Numbered from the stretch's first letter, positions 25,555 to 32,553 are shown. The stretch is DNA of 64,000 nt from Delftia tsuruhatensis NBRC 16741 (GCF_001571325.1 NZ_BCTO01000038.1:1-64000); one strand, 5' to 3'. Notes: generated from the sequence alone by a model not told the origin. A program made the numbers and translations.

Positions 25555-26618
25555 GCCGACACCCCCTGCGCCGCCAGCAGCGCATGCACTGCCGCCTCGT
25601 AGTCCGCGAACGCTCGCCGCAGGCCCTGCCCCGCTCGCGCATCGCACCAGTCGTCGTAGCTCGGCATGCCCAGGCTGGCCGCCATGCCCTCGACGCCGCT
25701 GCGCGTGTCTGCCCAGTTGTCGGGCTGCTGCCCTTCGCCTGCCGCAGATGCCAGCATCACCACGTCCTTCCAACGCTGCTCACGCACCCAGCGCAGCAGG
25801 CTGGGGCAGGCCTTGCCATCCTTCGCCGCCAGCAGTCCACGCTGCTGCTCAGCGGCAGCCAGCAGCTCCTCGGCCGTCACGTCGCCACGGGCGATGGCAT
25901 CGGCCACGGCGTCGGCCACGTCCACCAATCGGGTGCGCCGATGCTCCGGGAAGCTGCCTGCAAGTGCCGTGGCGATAGCCAATCCACCGTTCGCCCCCCC
26001 TGCAGGGGGGTTGGGGGGTATGTATTGGTTTTGGTTCTGGTTCTGGTTACCCGTGCCATCTCCGTGACAAGCCGTGTCACTGGCCGTGACATCAGCGTGG
26101 CGCGGCGTGACACCAGACGTATCAGCAGCCAGCAAATCCATGCCATTGAGCGTGACACTGGTGTCTGTCACAACGATTCCATGCTGACGGCACAGCGCCA
26201 TCAACTCGGCCATCTGCGTCTTCAAGTTGGGCACGATGCCCAGTGAACGAAGTGCAGAAAAGATAGCACTACGCCTAGCCCTGCTGCGCTTCTGACGTAG
26301 GTGCTCGTTGCTTTTGACCTCTTCGCGCCCTTCCTGCTGCTGGCGGAACTGGGCCACGATCTGCTCGCACTTATCGTTCTGATATCGGCCATCAGGCAGC
26401 AACGTGAAGAACTCTGCCAGCACGAACTGCAAGGCATCGATCTCTTCCGGCGAACGACACAACAGACGCCGCGCCAAGCGCTCCATGTCCGAACCGTCCA
26501 ATGCCTCTTCCGTCTTGCAGTACATGTCACGCATGTCACGGTAGATGGCACGCTCCAGCCGTGACAAATGCCGCGTCTCCGTGTCGAAGTCGCCGATGTG
26601 GTGGGGGTAGTGATTCAT
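25551..26618 (-). CDS. DUF1376-type replication protein
   Basis: 355 aa. The N-terminal part (about 1-90) is DUF1376-like: DFDTETRHLSRLERAIYRDMRDMY, then LAEFFTLLPDGRYQNDKC. The middle (about 150-210) is a low-complexity linker (GNQNQNQNQYIPPNPP), and the C-terminal part has TRLVDVADAVADAI and ACPSLLRWVREQRWKD, resembling phage O-type or helicase-loader proteins. It probably opens the phage origin, which may sit in its own central coding region. No helicase gene was found, so it likely uses the host helicase. Confidence 0.8.
   Translation of the reverse strand: MNHYPHHIGDFDTETRHLSRLERAIYRDMRDMYCKTEEALDGSDMERLARRLLCRSPEEIDALQFVLAEFFTLLPDGRYQNDKCEQIVAQFRQQQEGREEVKSNEHLRQKRSRARRSAIFSALRSLGIVPNLKTQMAELMALCRQHGIVVTDTSVTLNGMDLLAADTSGVTPRHADVTASDTACHGDGTGNQNQNQNQYIPPNPPAGGANGGLAIATALAGSFPEHRRTRLVDVADAVADAIARGDVTAEELLAAAEQQRGLLAAKDGKACPSLLRWVREQRWKDVVMLASAAGEGQQPDNWADTRSGVEGMAASLGMPSYDDWCDARAGQGLRRAFADYEAAVHALLAAQGVSA
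25995..26171. other. Candidate phage replication origin (iterons inside rep gene)
   Basis: Six copies of GTGACA or its complement TGTCAC lie within 26064-26171 (26064, 26075, 26086, 26107, 26152, 26166); chance would give about 0.05. Next to them is a run of GGTTYTG repeats (about 26027-26048) and a 16-bp palindrome, CCCCCC-TGCA-GGGGGG (25995-26010). All of it encodes the low-complexity linker of the replication protein, as lambda ori lies inside gene O. Three more copies lie at 26525-26566. Confidence 0.55.
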
Positions 26619-26642
26619 GCCTGCTCAACCTTCGATATCAAT

Positions 26643-26984
26643 TCAGTCCGTCAACTTCGCCTGCTGCAGGCGGCAGCGCACAGGCTTGACCAGGCGGTGC
26701 GGCGGCAGGGAGCAGGCCCGTGCCTCCACCTCTTCCACCCGCTTGGCCGCGACCAGCGCATTGACCGTGCTGGCCACGCTGGAGATCTCCAGCCATTCGC
26801 CCGTGCACTCGTTGTGAAAGTCCCGCAGCTCGCGCCGGCTCAGGGCGGGCTGCCCCCGGCGGTGGGCCTCGGCCAGACTGCTGTACAGCCGTTCGTTGAG
26901 GCGCACCCGCGTGGCATTGCCAATGGCGGAGAACGAATCCGCCTTGGTGTCATGCGAGGTCACCTGATGGGTGGTGTGTTGCAT
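26643..26984 (-). CDS. Hypothetical phage protein
   Basis: 113 aa from the ATG at 26984, with a GGAGA site. It is polar and helical: TRVRLNERLYSSLAEAHRRGQPALSRRELRDFHNECTGEWLEISSVASTVNALVAAKRV reads as a winged-helix-like DNA- or RNA-binding segment. It lies 25 bp upstream of the replication gene in the early leftward operon. Possible roles are as an initiator partner or regulator; family not recognised. Confidence 0.65.
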   Translation of the reverse strand: MQHTTHQVTSHDTKADSFSAIGNATRVRLNERLYSSLAEAHRRGQPALSRRELRDFHNECTGEWLEISSVASTVNALVAAKRVEEVEARACSLPPHRLVKPVRCRLQQAKLTD

Positions 26985-27013
26985 GTCTATCTCTCCTGAT
27001 ATCAGCCGGGCCA

Positions 27014-27862
27014 TCAGCCCTGACTGGCTTTCCTGAATGCGTCATAGACGCGGCCACGGACCCAGCGGGGAACCAGCTCATCGATGCCCGAGCGCTTGCG
27101 CACCCCGTCCAGACTGATGCGGGGCTTGTAGTTGCCGCCGCGCACGAACATCAGCACCGGCCGCACATCTGCGCCGCCTGTGCCGGTCACAGCCCAGATG
27201 CCGGGCGGCAGGTTGGATGCCCGCTTGTCGTACTCGCCGCGCGCTGTGGCCCGCGCACCGCCGCGCAGACGGCCATAGGCCACGATGTAGCGGATGCCCT
27301 TCACCGGCCCCATGAAGCGCGCGCCCTTGCCGCCGCGCTGGTGCAGGGCCTGCATGCGCCCCTTGGTCATATTGGCCCGGTAGCCCTGCTCGCCGAAGGC
27401 CTGGAAGTAGGCAATCAGCTGTACCAGGGTCGAGCCCTTGAGATTCCCGCGCCCGTCATCGCTGCCCGGGTAGGGAGTGGCCGGGATCGCGGTCTGGTAG
27501 CCCATGGGCAAGATGCCTGCCGTGCGCAGGGCCTTCTCGCTGCGCTTGTCACGGCGCCGGCCACCATCCTCCTGCGCCGCCAGGATCTGCTGCGGGTCCA
27601 CGCCCTTGCCGCCCATGTAGGTGGGAGCCACCAGCGCATTGAGGTCGCCGGCCGTGGCCTTCTTGACCACCTGCACCGACTGCAGCACATAGCCCGTGGG
27701 CCTGTCGAAAACGCTCTGCATCTCAGCGCGCATGGAATTCTTGACACGGCCCGCACCCATGTTGATGGCCTCGGCCGTGGCCTGAGCAATCTGCCCACCA
27801 TCCAGGCCAGCCAGGGCACGCTTGTATCGGTCGCCGCCCTCAGGCTTGATATCAATACGCAT
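27014..27862 (-). CDS. Minor tail protein Z-like (gpZ family), displaced
   Basis: 282 aa from the ATG at 27862 (MRIDIKPEGGDRYKRALAGL). Features of gpZ-type tail-completion proteins are the N-terminal LAGLDGGQIAQATAEAINMGAGRV, MRAEMQSVFDRPTGYVLQSV and a Gly-rich middle. The C-terminal part (PRWVRGRVYDAFRKA) is basic. Lambda puts gpZ between FII and U, but here FII and U are adjacent and this gene sits in the early region. The start overlaps the CII-like stop. A role in tail completion is inferred. Confidence 0.65.
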   Translation of the reverse strand: MRIDIKPEGGDRYKRALAGLDGGQIAQATAEAINMGAGRVKNSMRAEMQSVFDRPTGYVLQSVQVVKKATAGDLNALVAPTYMGGKGVDPQQILAAQEDGGRRRDKRSEKALRTAGILPMGYQTAIPATPYPGSDDGRGNLKGSTLVQLIAYFQAFGEQGYRANMTKGRMQALHQRGGKGARFMGPVKGIRYIVAYGRLRGGARATARGEYDKRASNLPPGIWAVTGTGGADVRPVLMFVRGGNYKPRISLDGVRKRSGIDELVPRWVRGRVYDAFRKASQG

Positions 27863-28382
27863 TGCCACCTCCAGGCGTGTCGGCCAGGCGCTGCTGTGCC
27901 GAACGGGCAAGGTACTGCGCCATCACCGTGAGTTCCTGCACCTGGCGGTCAAGCCGCCGCACCGCATTGCGCGACGGCTGGCGGTGCGCATCAGCTGCAG
28001 CGCGCGTGACCTCGGCCACGGCGGACTGGAAATGCATGAAGGCCTCCACCGGGTCACCTTCGGCCTGGTCTGGCAGGGTGCGCCGGCACTCGTAGCCGAG
28101 TTCGCTGGCCATGGCATGCAGCACCGCTGCATTGCCCGTCACCACCTGCAGCCGCACGGATTCGCGCAGCGTCAGGTGGTGGGTGTCGTTGTTGGTGTTG
28201 AGCTTGTGTTGCAGCGTGCCGGCGTTGATGCCCATGCGCACCGCCAGGGCCTTGATGCCGCCCTGACTGGTCTGCGCGATCAGAAAAGCCGCGTCCAGCA
28301 CGTCCATGCCGGCGGCAATGTCGGATTGGGGATCAGATTCGACATAGCCAGGGGCGATGCCAACTGAGAAAGTTGCACTCAT
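27852..28382 (-). CDS. CII-like transcription regulator (phage regulatory protein)
   Basis: 176 aa from the ATG at 28382 (MSATFSVGIAPGY). The first 100 residues have the phage regulatory CII/YmfL-like pattern, with a helix-turn-helix region: AAFLIAQTSQGGIKALAVRMGINAGTLQHKLN, followed by HHLTLRESVRLQVVTGN. The C-terminal half is helical (FMHFQSAVAEVTRAA). It is the first gene of the leftward early operon after cro. It probably helps set the lysis-lysogeny choice; targets are unknown. Confidence 0.75.
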   Translation of the reverse strand: MSATFSVGIAPGYVESDPQSDIAAGMDVLDAAFLIAQTSQGGIKALAVRMGINAGTLQHKLNTNNDTHHLTLRESVRLQVVTGNAAVLHAMASELGYECRRTLPDQAEGDPVEAFMHFQSAVAEVTRAAADAHRQPSRNAVRRLDRQVQELTVMAQYLARSAQQRLADTPGGGNAY

Positions 28383-28409
28383 CAGCACAACCCCTTGCGA
28401 GCCATCGAC

Positions 28410-28658
28410 ATGACCCACAGCACAACACCCGCAACGCCCACAGCAGACAACATCGGCAGCCCCCAATGGGCGCAGGCCCTGGAGCTGTTCCTGGGCCAGA
28501 TGATCGAAGTCCTGGAGGGCGAAGGCCGAGCCGGTTTCAGCGCGGCCGCGCTGGCGCGGTGGAGCGAACTGTGCTGCCAGCGCATGCAGGAGAGCGGGAG
28601 CGCGCAGCCGGACGTGATTACCCATCTGCGGGGTATCGCCGCGCGAGTTGTGGAATGA
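28410..28658 (+). CDS. Small hypothetical protein, divergent from the CII-like gene
   Basis: 82 aa (MTHSTTPATPTADN...). It is helical, with QALELFLGQMIEVLEGEG and ARWSELCCQRMQES, and starts 28 bp from the divergent CII-like start. The ribosome site is weak and there is no recognised domain. Coding is plausible because of the smooth high-GC third-position pattern and absence of a better minus-strand frame, but the call is tentative. Confidence 0.45.
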   Translation: MTHSTTPATPTADNIGSPQWAQALELFLGQMIEVLEGEGRAGFSAAALARWSELCCQRMQESGSAQPDVITHLRGIAARVVE

Positions 28659-28743
28659 GAGCAGTTCTTGGTGCTATCCCCTGCGTTGGGTACGATATGA
28701 GCAGTCATACAGCAACGAACATCCCCAGGGAGGGCAGGCAAAA

Positions 28744-29259
28744 ATGGATGTTTCATTACTCGTCAGCTCTGTCAGCGGAGCCATCGAACTTGGTCGCCTG
28801 TTGGTCAACGAGCGCGACCGCCAAAAAGCGGCGACCATCGAGAGTCAACTCTCGGACAAACTCGCCCAAGTCCAGATCCAGCTCTCGCAAGTATTGGGAG
28901 CCGTCATCGAAAAAGACGGACTTATCCAAACCCTTAGTGAGCGCGTACGCAATCTGCAGGCTGAGCAAAGCGAGAAAGCTCGTTATCGCCTTACAAAAAT
29001 GGGCTCCATCGGGGATCTCCACGTATATGCCCTGCGCGCTGCGTCCGAACTGGTCGAGCGAGCCGATGAGCCCCCGCACTTCTTGTGCCAACCTTGCTTC
29101 GATATTCGCAAGCACAAGAGCGTTTTGCGCATCCTCCCCTACTACGGAATCTGTGACGCCTGTAGCAGGACAGTCCAAATTGAACCCACCCCGCCCCAGC
29201 CCCCCAGGAAACTCGGCGGTATCGCGCGCGGCGGTGGATTCAGTAACGGGAACTGGTGA
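28744..29259 (+). CDS. Coiled-coil / zinc-ribbon phage protein
   Basis: 171 aa from the ATG at 28744, with a strong AGGGAGG site. Residues 1-80 are a coiled coil (ELGRLLVNERDRQKAATIES, QIQLSQVLGAVIEKD). Residues 110-145 form a CxxC...CxxC zinc ribbon (PPHFLCQPCFDIRK, GICDACSR). The last 25 residues are disordered. This architecture recurs as a lone gene in many prophages, but its function is not known to me. It runs opposite to the cro-to-CII transcript and so probably has its own promoter, like a moron. Confidence 0.75.
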   Translation: MDVSLLVSSVSGAIELGRLLVNERDRQKAATIESQLSDKLAQVQIQLSQVLGAVIEKDGLIQTLSERVRNLQAEQSEKARYRLTKMGSIGDLHVYALRAASELVERADEPPHFLCQPCFDIRKHKSVLRILPYYGICDACSRTVQIEPTPPQPPRKLGGIARGGGFSNGNW

Positions 29260-29293
29260 ACCAAATTCGCCTTCAAGTGGGGACGGCGGAAGG

Positions 29294-29566
29294 TCAACCA
29301 TGGGCCACCTCCTCAACCTGGGTTGCGGACTGAGCCAGTTCGGGCCAGATGTCCTGCCAGTCGTTGGGGCGGAGGTCTCGGCGTGAGACGGTCCCGCTGG
29401 ACAGCGCTTCGATCCTGGGGCTAAGCGCCTTCGGAACCGGGCGCCGCCTCTTGATCCACTGGTTCACAGTGGGCGCGGATACCTGCAAAGCGCGAGCCAG
29501 GGCAGCTTGGCTGCCAACAAGATCGACAACCGCCTGCACCGCAAGTCCGGGGTGTGAGTAATTCAT
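29294..29566 (-). CDS. cro: Cro-like repressor (YdaS-type helix-turn-helix)
   Basis: 90 aa. LVGSQAALARALQVSAPTVNQWIKRRRPVPKALSPRIEALS is the YdaS/Cro-type DNA-binding motif. It is divergent from cI across a 75-bp operator region. The predicted promoter (TATCAT at 29572-29577, TTGATA at 29595-29600, 17-bp spacing) puts the transcription start almost on the ATG, so the message is probably leaderless. It would shut off cI and moderate its own operon. Confidence 0.85.
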   Translation of the reverse strand: MNYSHPGLAVQAVVDLVGSQAALARALQVSAPTVNQWIKRRRPVPKALSPRIEALSSGTVSRRDLRPNDWQDIWPELAQSATQVEEVAHG

Positions 29567-29571
29567 ACCCC

Positions 29572-29600
29572 ATGATAAGGCCGTGCCTAATTTTTATCAA
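29572..29600 (-). promoter_or_regulatory. Rightmost-type early promoter for cro
   Basis: On the minus strand TTGATA (29595-29600) and TATCAT (29572-29577) are separated by 17 bp. Operator 1 (29577-29589) lies between them and operator 2 (29601-29613) touches the -35, so CI binding should block this promoter. Confidence 0.75.
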
Positions 29601-29648
29601 TAGGCATTGCCTACTCGCACTCACACATGGAACATTAGGCAATGCTTA
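29577..29648. promoter_or_regulatory. Immunity operators O1-O3 between cro and cI
   Basis: Three related 13-mers: AAGGCCGTGCCTA (29577-29589), TAGGCATTGCCTA (29601-29613, perfect arms TAGGCA/TGCCTA) and TAGGCAATGCTTA (29636-29648). O3 covers the cI start codon, so CI can limit its own synthesis. Sites of the same consensus recur at 30843 and 30867. Confidence 0.8.
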
Positions 29649-30364
29649 CTGGTGAAAAATTAGGCCAGGCCATCGCTGAAGCCATCGAATTGAAGGGCGT
29701 CTCCAAGAAGGAGGTGGCCGAGCACTTCGAGGTTAGGCCTCCATCCGTCCAAGACTGGGTGAACCGCGGAACGATCAGCAAGGACAAGCTCCCCAAGCTC
29801 TGGAGCTACTTCGCAGACGTGGTCCAGCCAGCGCACTGGGGGCTACCAGATTACCCGCCGGGGACTACCGTCGACGCGTCCAAACATGGAGAGAACGTGA
29901 TCCAGGTGATTGATGACACACCGCCGCCTGGTTATGTGCGTCTGCAGCATCTTTCGGTCCGGCCGTCGATGGGCCCAGGCTCGCACATTGACGAGGCCGT
30001 GCAGATCGTCCGGCATCTCGATGTGTTGGAAAGCTGGGTCCGCAAGAAAATCGGGACCGTCAATCCCGAGCGCATCAAGATCATGACGGGCAACGGCCAC
30101 AGCATGAAACCAACGATTCAAGATGAAGACTTGGTGTTTGTGGATATGGGCCAGCGCACCATTGACGCACAGGGCATTTATGTCATCGATGTCTACAGCC
30201 GTCTCTTGTTGAAGAAAGCACTAATCCTTTCTGACGGCACCCTGGTTCTTCGCAGCGACAACATCGTGGACTATCCCGACGAAGAGCGAATTGATCTTCG
30301 CAAAGCATCTGAGTGCATCAACATTGCCGGCAAGGTGTTGGCCTGGTGGACTATGAAACATTGA
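29642..30364 (+). CDS. cI: CI-like phage repressor with S24 peptidase domain
   Basis: 240 aa. The N-terminal helix-turn-helix is KGVSKKEVAEHFEVRPPSVQDWVNRGTISKDKLPKLWSYF. The C-terminal LexA-like peptidase has the catalytic Ser in GNGHSMKPTI and Lys in LLLKKALIL. It keeps the prophage silent and is inactivated by RecA-stimulated self-cleavage, tying induction to the SOS response. There is no clear Shine-Dalgarno; the predicted promoter (TTGCCT / AACATT) places the start of transcription at the ATG, as for lambda cI from pRM. Confidence 0.9.
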   Translation: MLTGEKLGQAIAEAIELKGVSKKEVAEHFEVRPPSVQDWVNRGTISKDKLPKLWSYFADVVQPAHWGLPDYPPGTTVDASKHGENVIQVIDDTPPPGYVRLQHLSVRPSMGPGSHIDEAVQIVRHLDVLESWVRKKIGTVNPERIKIMTGNGHSMKPTIQDEDLVFVDMGQRTIDAQGIYVIDVYSRLLLKKALILSDGTLVLRSDNIVDYPDEERIDLRKASECINIAGKVLAWWTMKH

Positions 30365-30388
30365 ATGCGCACTCCCCCTGAGAACGCG

Positions 30389-30411
30389 AGCCCGCCTTGA
30401 GCGGGCTTTTT
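30389..30411 (+). terminator. Terminator after cI
   Basis: A 7-bp stem AGCCCGC / GCGGGCT with a CTTGA loop and a TTTTT tail, 25 bp after the cI stop codon. Confidence 0.75.
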
Positions 30412-30453
30412 CATGGCCGCCTGCTGGTGGGTAGAGAACCATGCAACAACTTA

Positions 30454-30469
30454 CTGTACACACATACAG
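30454..30469 (+). promoter_or_regulatory. Second LexA (SOS) box
   Basis: CTGTACACACATACAG fits CTGT-N8-ACAG, flanked by TA on the left and T on the right. It lies 48 bp before the start of the small gene at 30518 and downstream of the cI terminator, so it should control that gene independently of CI. Confidence 0.85.
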
Positions 30470-30517
30470 TCATCATGCATACTAGAACTGTGTTTTTAAC
30501 CAGCACCAAGGATGCAC

Positions 30518-30817
30518 ATGACCACTTCCGACCTCACCTCGTTCCGAGTCACCCTTCAAGACTGCATCGGCATCGAGCATGACATCAAGGCCAAGGCCGA
30601 AGCCCGCTTTGCCAAGGTGATTCAACGTAGCTTCCCTAACCAAGAGGCTATGACACGGGCCTACAAGCTCTTCAACGATGCAGCTGAGGGCGGCGTAATC
30701 GGGAAGGCGAACGAGCCAGTGGCGCTTTCTTGGCAGAAGGCCTATGAGGCGGCCCAGCAAGCCGGACTCCAGGGGATTGCCGTGGAGGAGGCCTATTTTG
30801 AAGTCCGTCTCCACTGA
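30518..30817 (+). CDS. SOS-controlled small protein
   Basis: 99 aa from the ATG at 30518 (CCAAGGA site 7 bp upstream). It is a helical, soluble, mildly basic protein: RVTLQDCIGIEHDIKAKAEA, then FPNQEAMTRAYKLFNDAAEG and LSWQKAYEAAQQAG. No signal peptide or membrane segment. The LexA box upstream indicates expression upon DNA damage, when the prophage is also induced. Candidate roles are an antirepressor, an inhibitor of a host SOS function or cell-division control; none is supported by sequence. Confidence 0.7.
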   Translation: MTTSDLTSFRVTLQDCIGIEHDIKAKAEARFAKVIQRSFPNQEAMTRAYKLFNDAAEGGVIGKANEPVALSWQKAYEAAQQAGLQGIAVEEAYFEVRLH

Positions 30818-30842
30818 CCACATCGGCAAATACATCAAAAAT

Positions 30843-30879
30843 AAGGCATCGCCTATTGCACAAAATTAGGCATCGCCTT
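30843..30879 (+). promoter_or_regulatory. Distal operators O4-O5 and early rightward promoter
   Basis: Two 13-mers, AAGGCATCGCCTA (30843-30855) and TAGGCATCGCCTT (30867-30879), share the AGGC-N3-GCCT core with the cro/cI operators. Between and after them TTGCAC (30857-30862) and TATCAT (30879-30884), 16 bp apart, form a plausible promoter for the plus-strand accessory operon. CI would therefore repress two operons, like lambda oL and oR. Confidence 0.65.
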
Positions 30880-30884
30880 ATCAT

Positions 30885-31559
30885 CAAACTCAACCTACTC
30901 AGCCACCGCACATGCGGACGGGCAGAGAAGTTGGGCACCACGGCATCGGCCGGGCTCGCCCCGGTCTTTCACAAGTTGCAGCCGATGCTTGCCCCACCTG
31001 CGGTGGCATTCCGGCACACGCATCAGCGGGCAGGGGCCGCTGCTCTGCTCTGGCAGTCCTGCCAGGCCACAGTCCGTCAAAGCACGGTACACGGGCAGTT
31101 TGGTGAGGCAAACAGGATTGCCAAGATCAGAAACATGTTGAGGTTTACAGGGATACCAAGATCAGCAAAGCCCTGCGCGAAAGCGCTGACAGCCCGGAAA
31201 GAACGGGCGAAACAAAAGCGGCTTCCCAGGGAGGCCGCTTTTGTTTCCGCCACAGAAGTGACCACCGTGAATCATCGCGAGCCTTTCTCCAGCGGCCTGC
31301 GCCACGGCCAAGCAGCCCAGAACTGGACAGAGTACCCGCCCTGCGCAACGCAGGGCAAACCCAAGCGTCTTGGGTTGCAGGGCGCTTCGGTTTGACGCCG
31401 CGCATCCGCCCTCTCAAGCACCCGCCTTTGGATGCACATGCGGCCTTCTTTTTCGCCGGGCCTGGGTTTCTCTCTTCGCAACCACCAGCCATCTCGCCCA
31501 CGCAGCCGCCACGCGGCACCGGCTCTTTTCTTCGTCTCGCCCAACATCGGAGATCTGCC
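30885..31559 (+). ncRNA. 675-bp leader without a gene, with a series of hairpins
   Basis: I see no convincing coding frame. It holds a duplicated CCAAGATCAG (31121, 31156), a GCGC-GAAA-GCGC tetraloop hairpin (31175-31186), GCCCG / CGGGC (31192-31208), a 16-bp stem with one GU pair (31212-31244, TTTTGTTT after), and two perfect hairpins (31338-31356, 31358-31376). It lies between the CI-regulated promoter and the first gene. A structured leader with terminators and an antitermination element is the likely explanation. Confidence 0.5.
31212..31244. terminator. Strong terminator-like hairpin in the early leader
   Basis: Arms ACAAAAGCGGC / GCCGCTTTTGT extended inward by TTCCC / GGGAG, followed by TTTGTTT on the plus strand. 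A transcript from the promoter near 30860 would have to pass it to reach the genes, implying antitermination. Confidence 0.65.
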
Positions 31560-31901
31560 ATGGCAAACGCCACCCCATCGAGTCGTCCACCTCGCAAACC
31601 GAAGGCGGAGCATCTGAGCATGCTCTACCCAAAGTCGCCTGGCACACATCACCCAGCTTTCTGGCTCGCCGCCTATTTCCGGGATCTGGCGGAAACCGCA
31701 GCCTTGGATCAGCTCTGCAAACGCAGCCACGCAAAGCGCGGCCCCGGCACGGACAACGTTACCCAACTTGCTCTCTATGGAGCGCGCACCAAGCAGACAG
31801 ATGAGACGAGTGCGTCTGCAGCACGAACCCGGGATGACGGGATGCTGCTCTTCGCCTGGCCCGGCACCAAGTTTTTCGGCGCGGACACGGAGCATCAATG
31901 A
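31560..31901 (+). CDS. Hypothetical protein, paralogue A of tandem pair
   Basis: 113 aa from the ATG at 31560. The core HHPAFWLAAYFRDLAETAAL and the end DDGMLLFAWPGTKFFGADTEH match the next gene's FWLATYFRDLAE and GMLLYAWCGTTFF. The N-terminal 30 residues are Pro/Lys-rich and unlike its partner. Its stop overlaps the next start (ATGA). Family not recognised; the conserved Trp, Tyr, Phe and Arg pattern suggests a small alpha/beta fold. Confidence 0.6.
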   Translation: MANATPSSRPPRKPKAEHLSMLYPKSPGTHHPAFWLAAYFRDLAETAALDQLCKRSHAKRGPGTDNVTQLALYGARTKQTDETSASAARTRDDGMLLFAWPGTKFFGADTEHQ

Positions 31902-32149
31902 GCCCGCCGTACCCCGAGACACCGCCGACAACCCCACCTGGCCCGTTCTGGCTGGCCACCTACTTCCGCGACCTTGCCGAAGGCGCCGAGATGGAGCGCG
32001 AGGGTGCCGGCCACCCCCTGATCTGGAGCGCATGTGCGCTGCTGAGCTACGCGGGATATGCGGCACTGGACGAGGCCAGGCACAGCGGAATGCTGCTCTA
32101 CGCCTGGTGCGGAACCACCTTCTTTGACCAACCAACGGCCCGCCACTGA
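31898..32149 (+). CDS. Hypothetical protein, paralogue B of tandem pair
   Basis: 83 aa, start overlapping the previous stop by 4 bp. It shares FWLA-YFRDLAE and GMLL-AW-GT-FF with paralogue A but lacks the extension; its middle (HPLIWSACALLSYAGYAALDEARH) differs. A 9-bp hairpin (32135-32158) covers the stop codon. The product is unknown; tandem duplication with divergence points to selection for two related versions. Confidence 0.6.
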   Translation: MSPPYPETPPTTPPGPFWLATYFRDLAEGAEMEREGAGHPLIWSACALLSYAGYAALDEARHSGMLLYAWCGTTFFDQPTARH

Positions 32150-32177
32150 GCGGGCCGTACTCATTCAGGAGAGCCGC

Positions 32178-32411
32178 ATGAAGCACGCGCGCATCACACG
32201 CCCCTCCACCCCGATCACCGATCAGGCCTTTGTCTACCGCCGCAGCGAGCACACCAACGTGGCCCAGACCTTCGCCAGGGCGCGCGAGCAGCTGGCCAGC
32301 GCTGCAGCTGCTGCCCCTCCACCCAAGCGCCGCAGCCGCAAGGCCAGCACCGCAGATGCGCCCGCCGCAACCAAGCTCCAGCAGATCCCGCTGGAACTGC
32401 CATCCCTCTGA
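32178..32411 (+). CDS. Small basic hypothetical protein
   Basis: 77 aa with an AGGAGAG ribosome site 6 bp before the ATG. It carries a Pro/Lys/Arg-rich middle (PPPKRRSRKASTADAPAA) and probably has little stable structure; a nucleic-acid-binding or partner-binding role is conceivable. Part of a close-packed early operon. Confidence 0.6.
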   Translation: MKHARITRPSTPITDQAFVYRRSEHTNVAQTFARAREQLASAAAAAPPPKRRSRKASTADAPAATKLQQIPLELPSL

Positions 32412-32424
32412 TTACTGGAGCCAC

Positions 32425-32553
32425 ATGCGCACTTTCACCATCAAATGCGGCTGCACGCAGCAGCAATTCGTCGGCGCCTGCACGCAAGACGCATGCGCCT
32501 GGGCGCTGGAGCAATTCGGAGACCGGCCCTATGTCGTCATCTGCCACCGCTGA
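32425..32553 (+). CDS. Very small Cys-containing protein
   Basis: 42 aa (MRTFTIKCGCTQQQFVGACTQ...). Four Cys residues include a CGC pair near the N-terminus, which may bind metal. It has a TGGAG site 8 bp upstream and overlaps the next gene by 23 bp. No family recognised. Confidence 0.55.
   Translation: MRTFTIKCGCTQQQFVGACTQDACAWALEQFGDRPYVVICHR

Noticed and set aside
30856-31395. 179-codon plus-strand frame in the leader region
   Set aside because: No domain, weak start, overlaps hairpins and a terminator; no evidence that it is translated.
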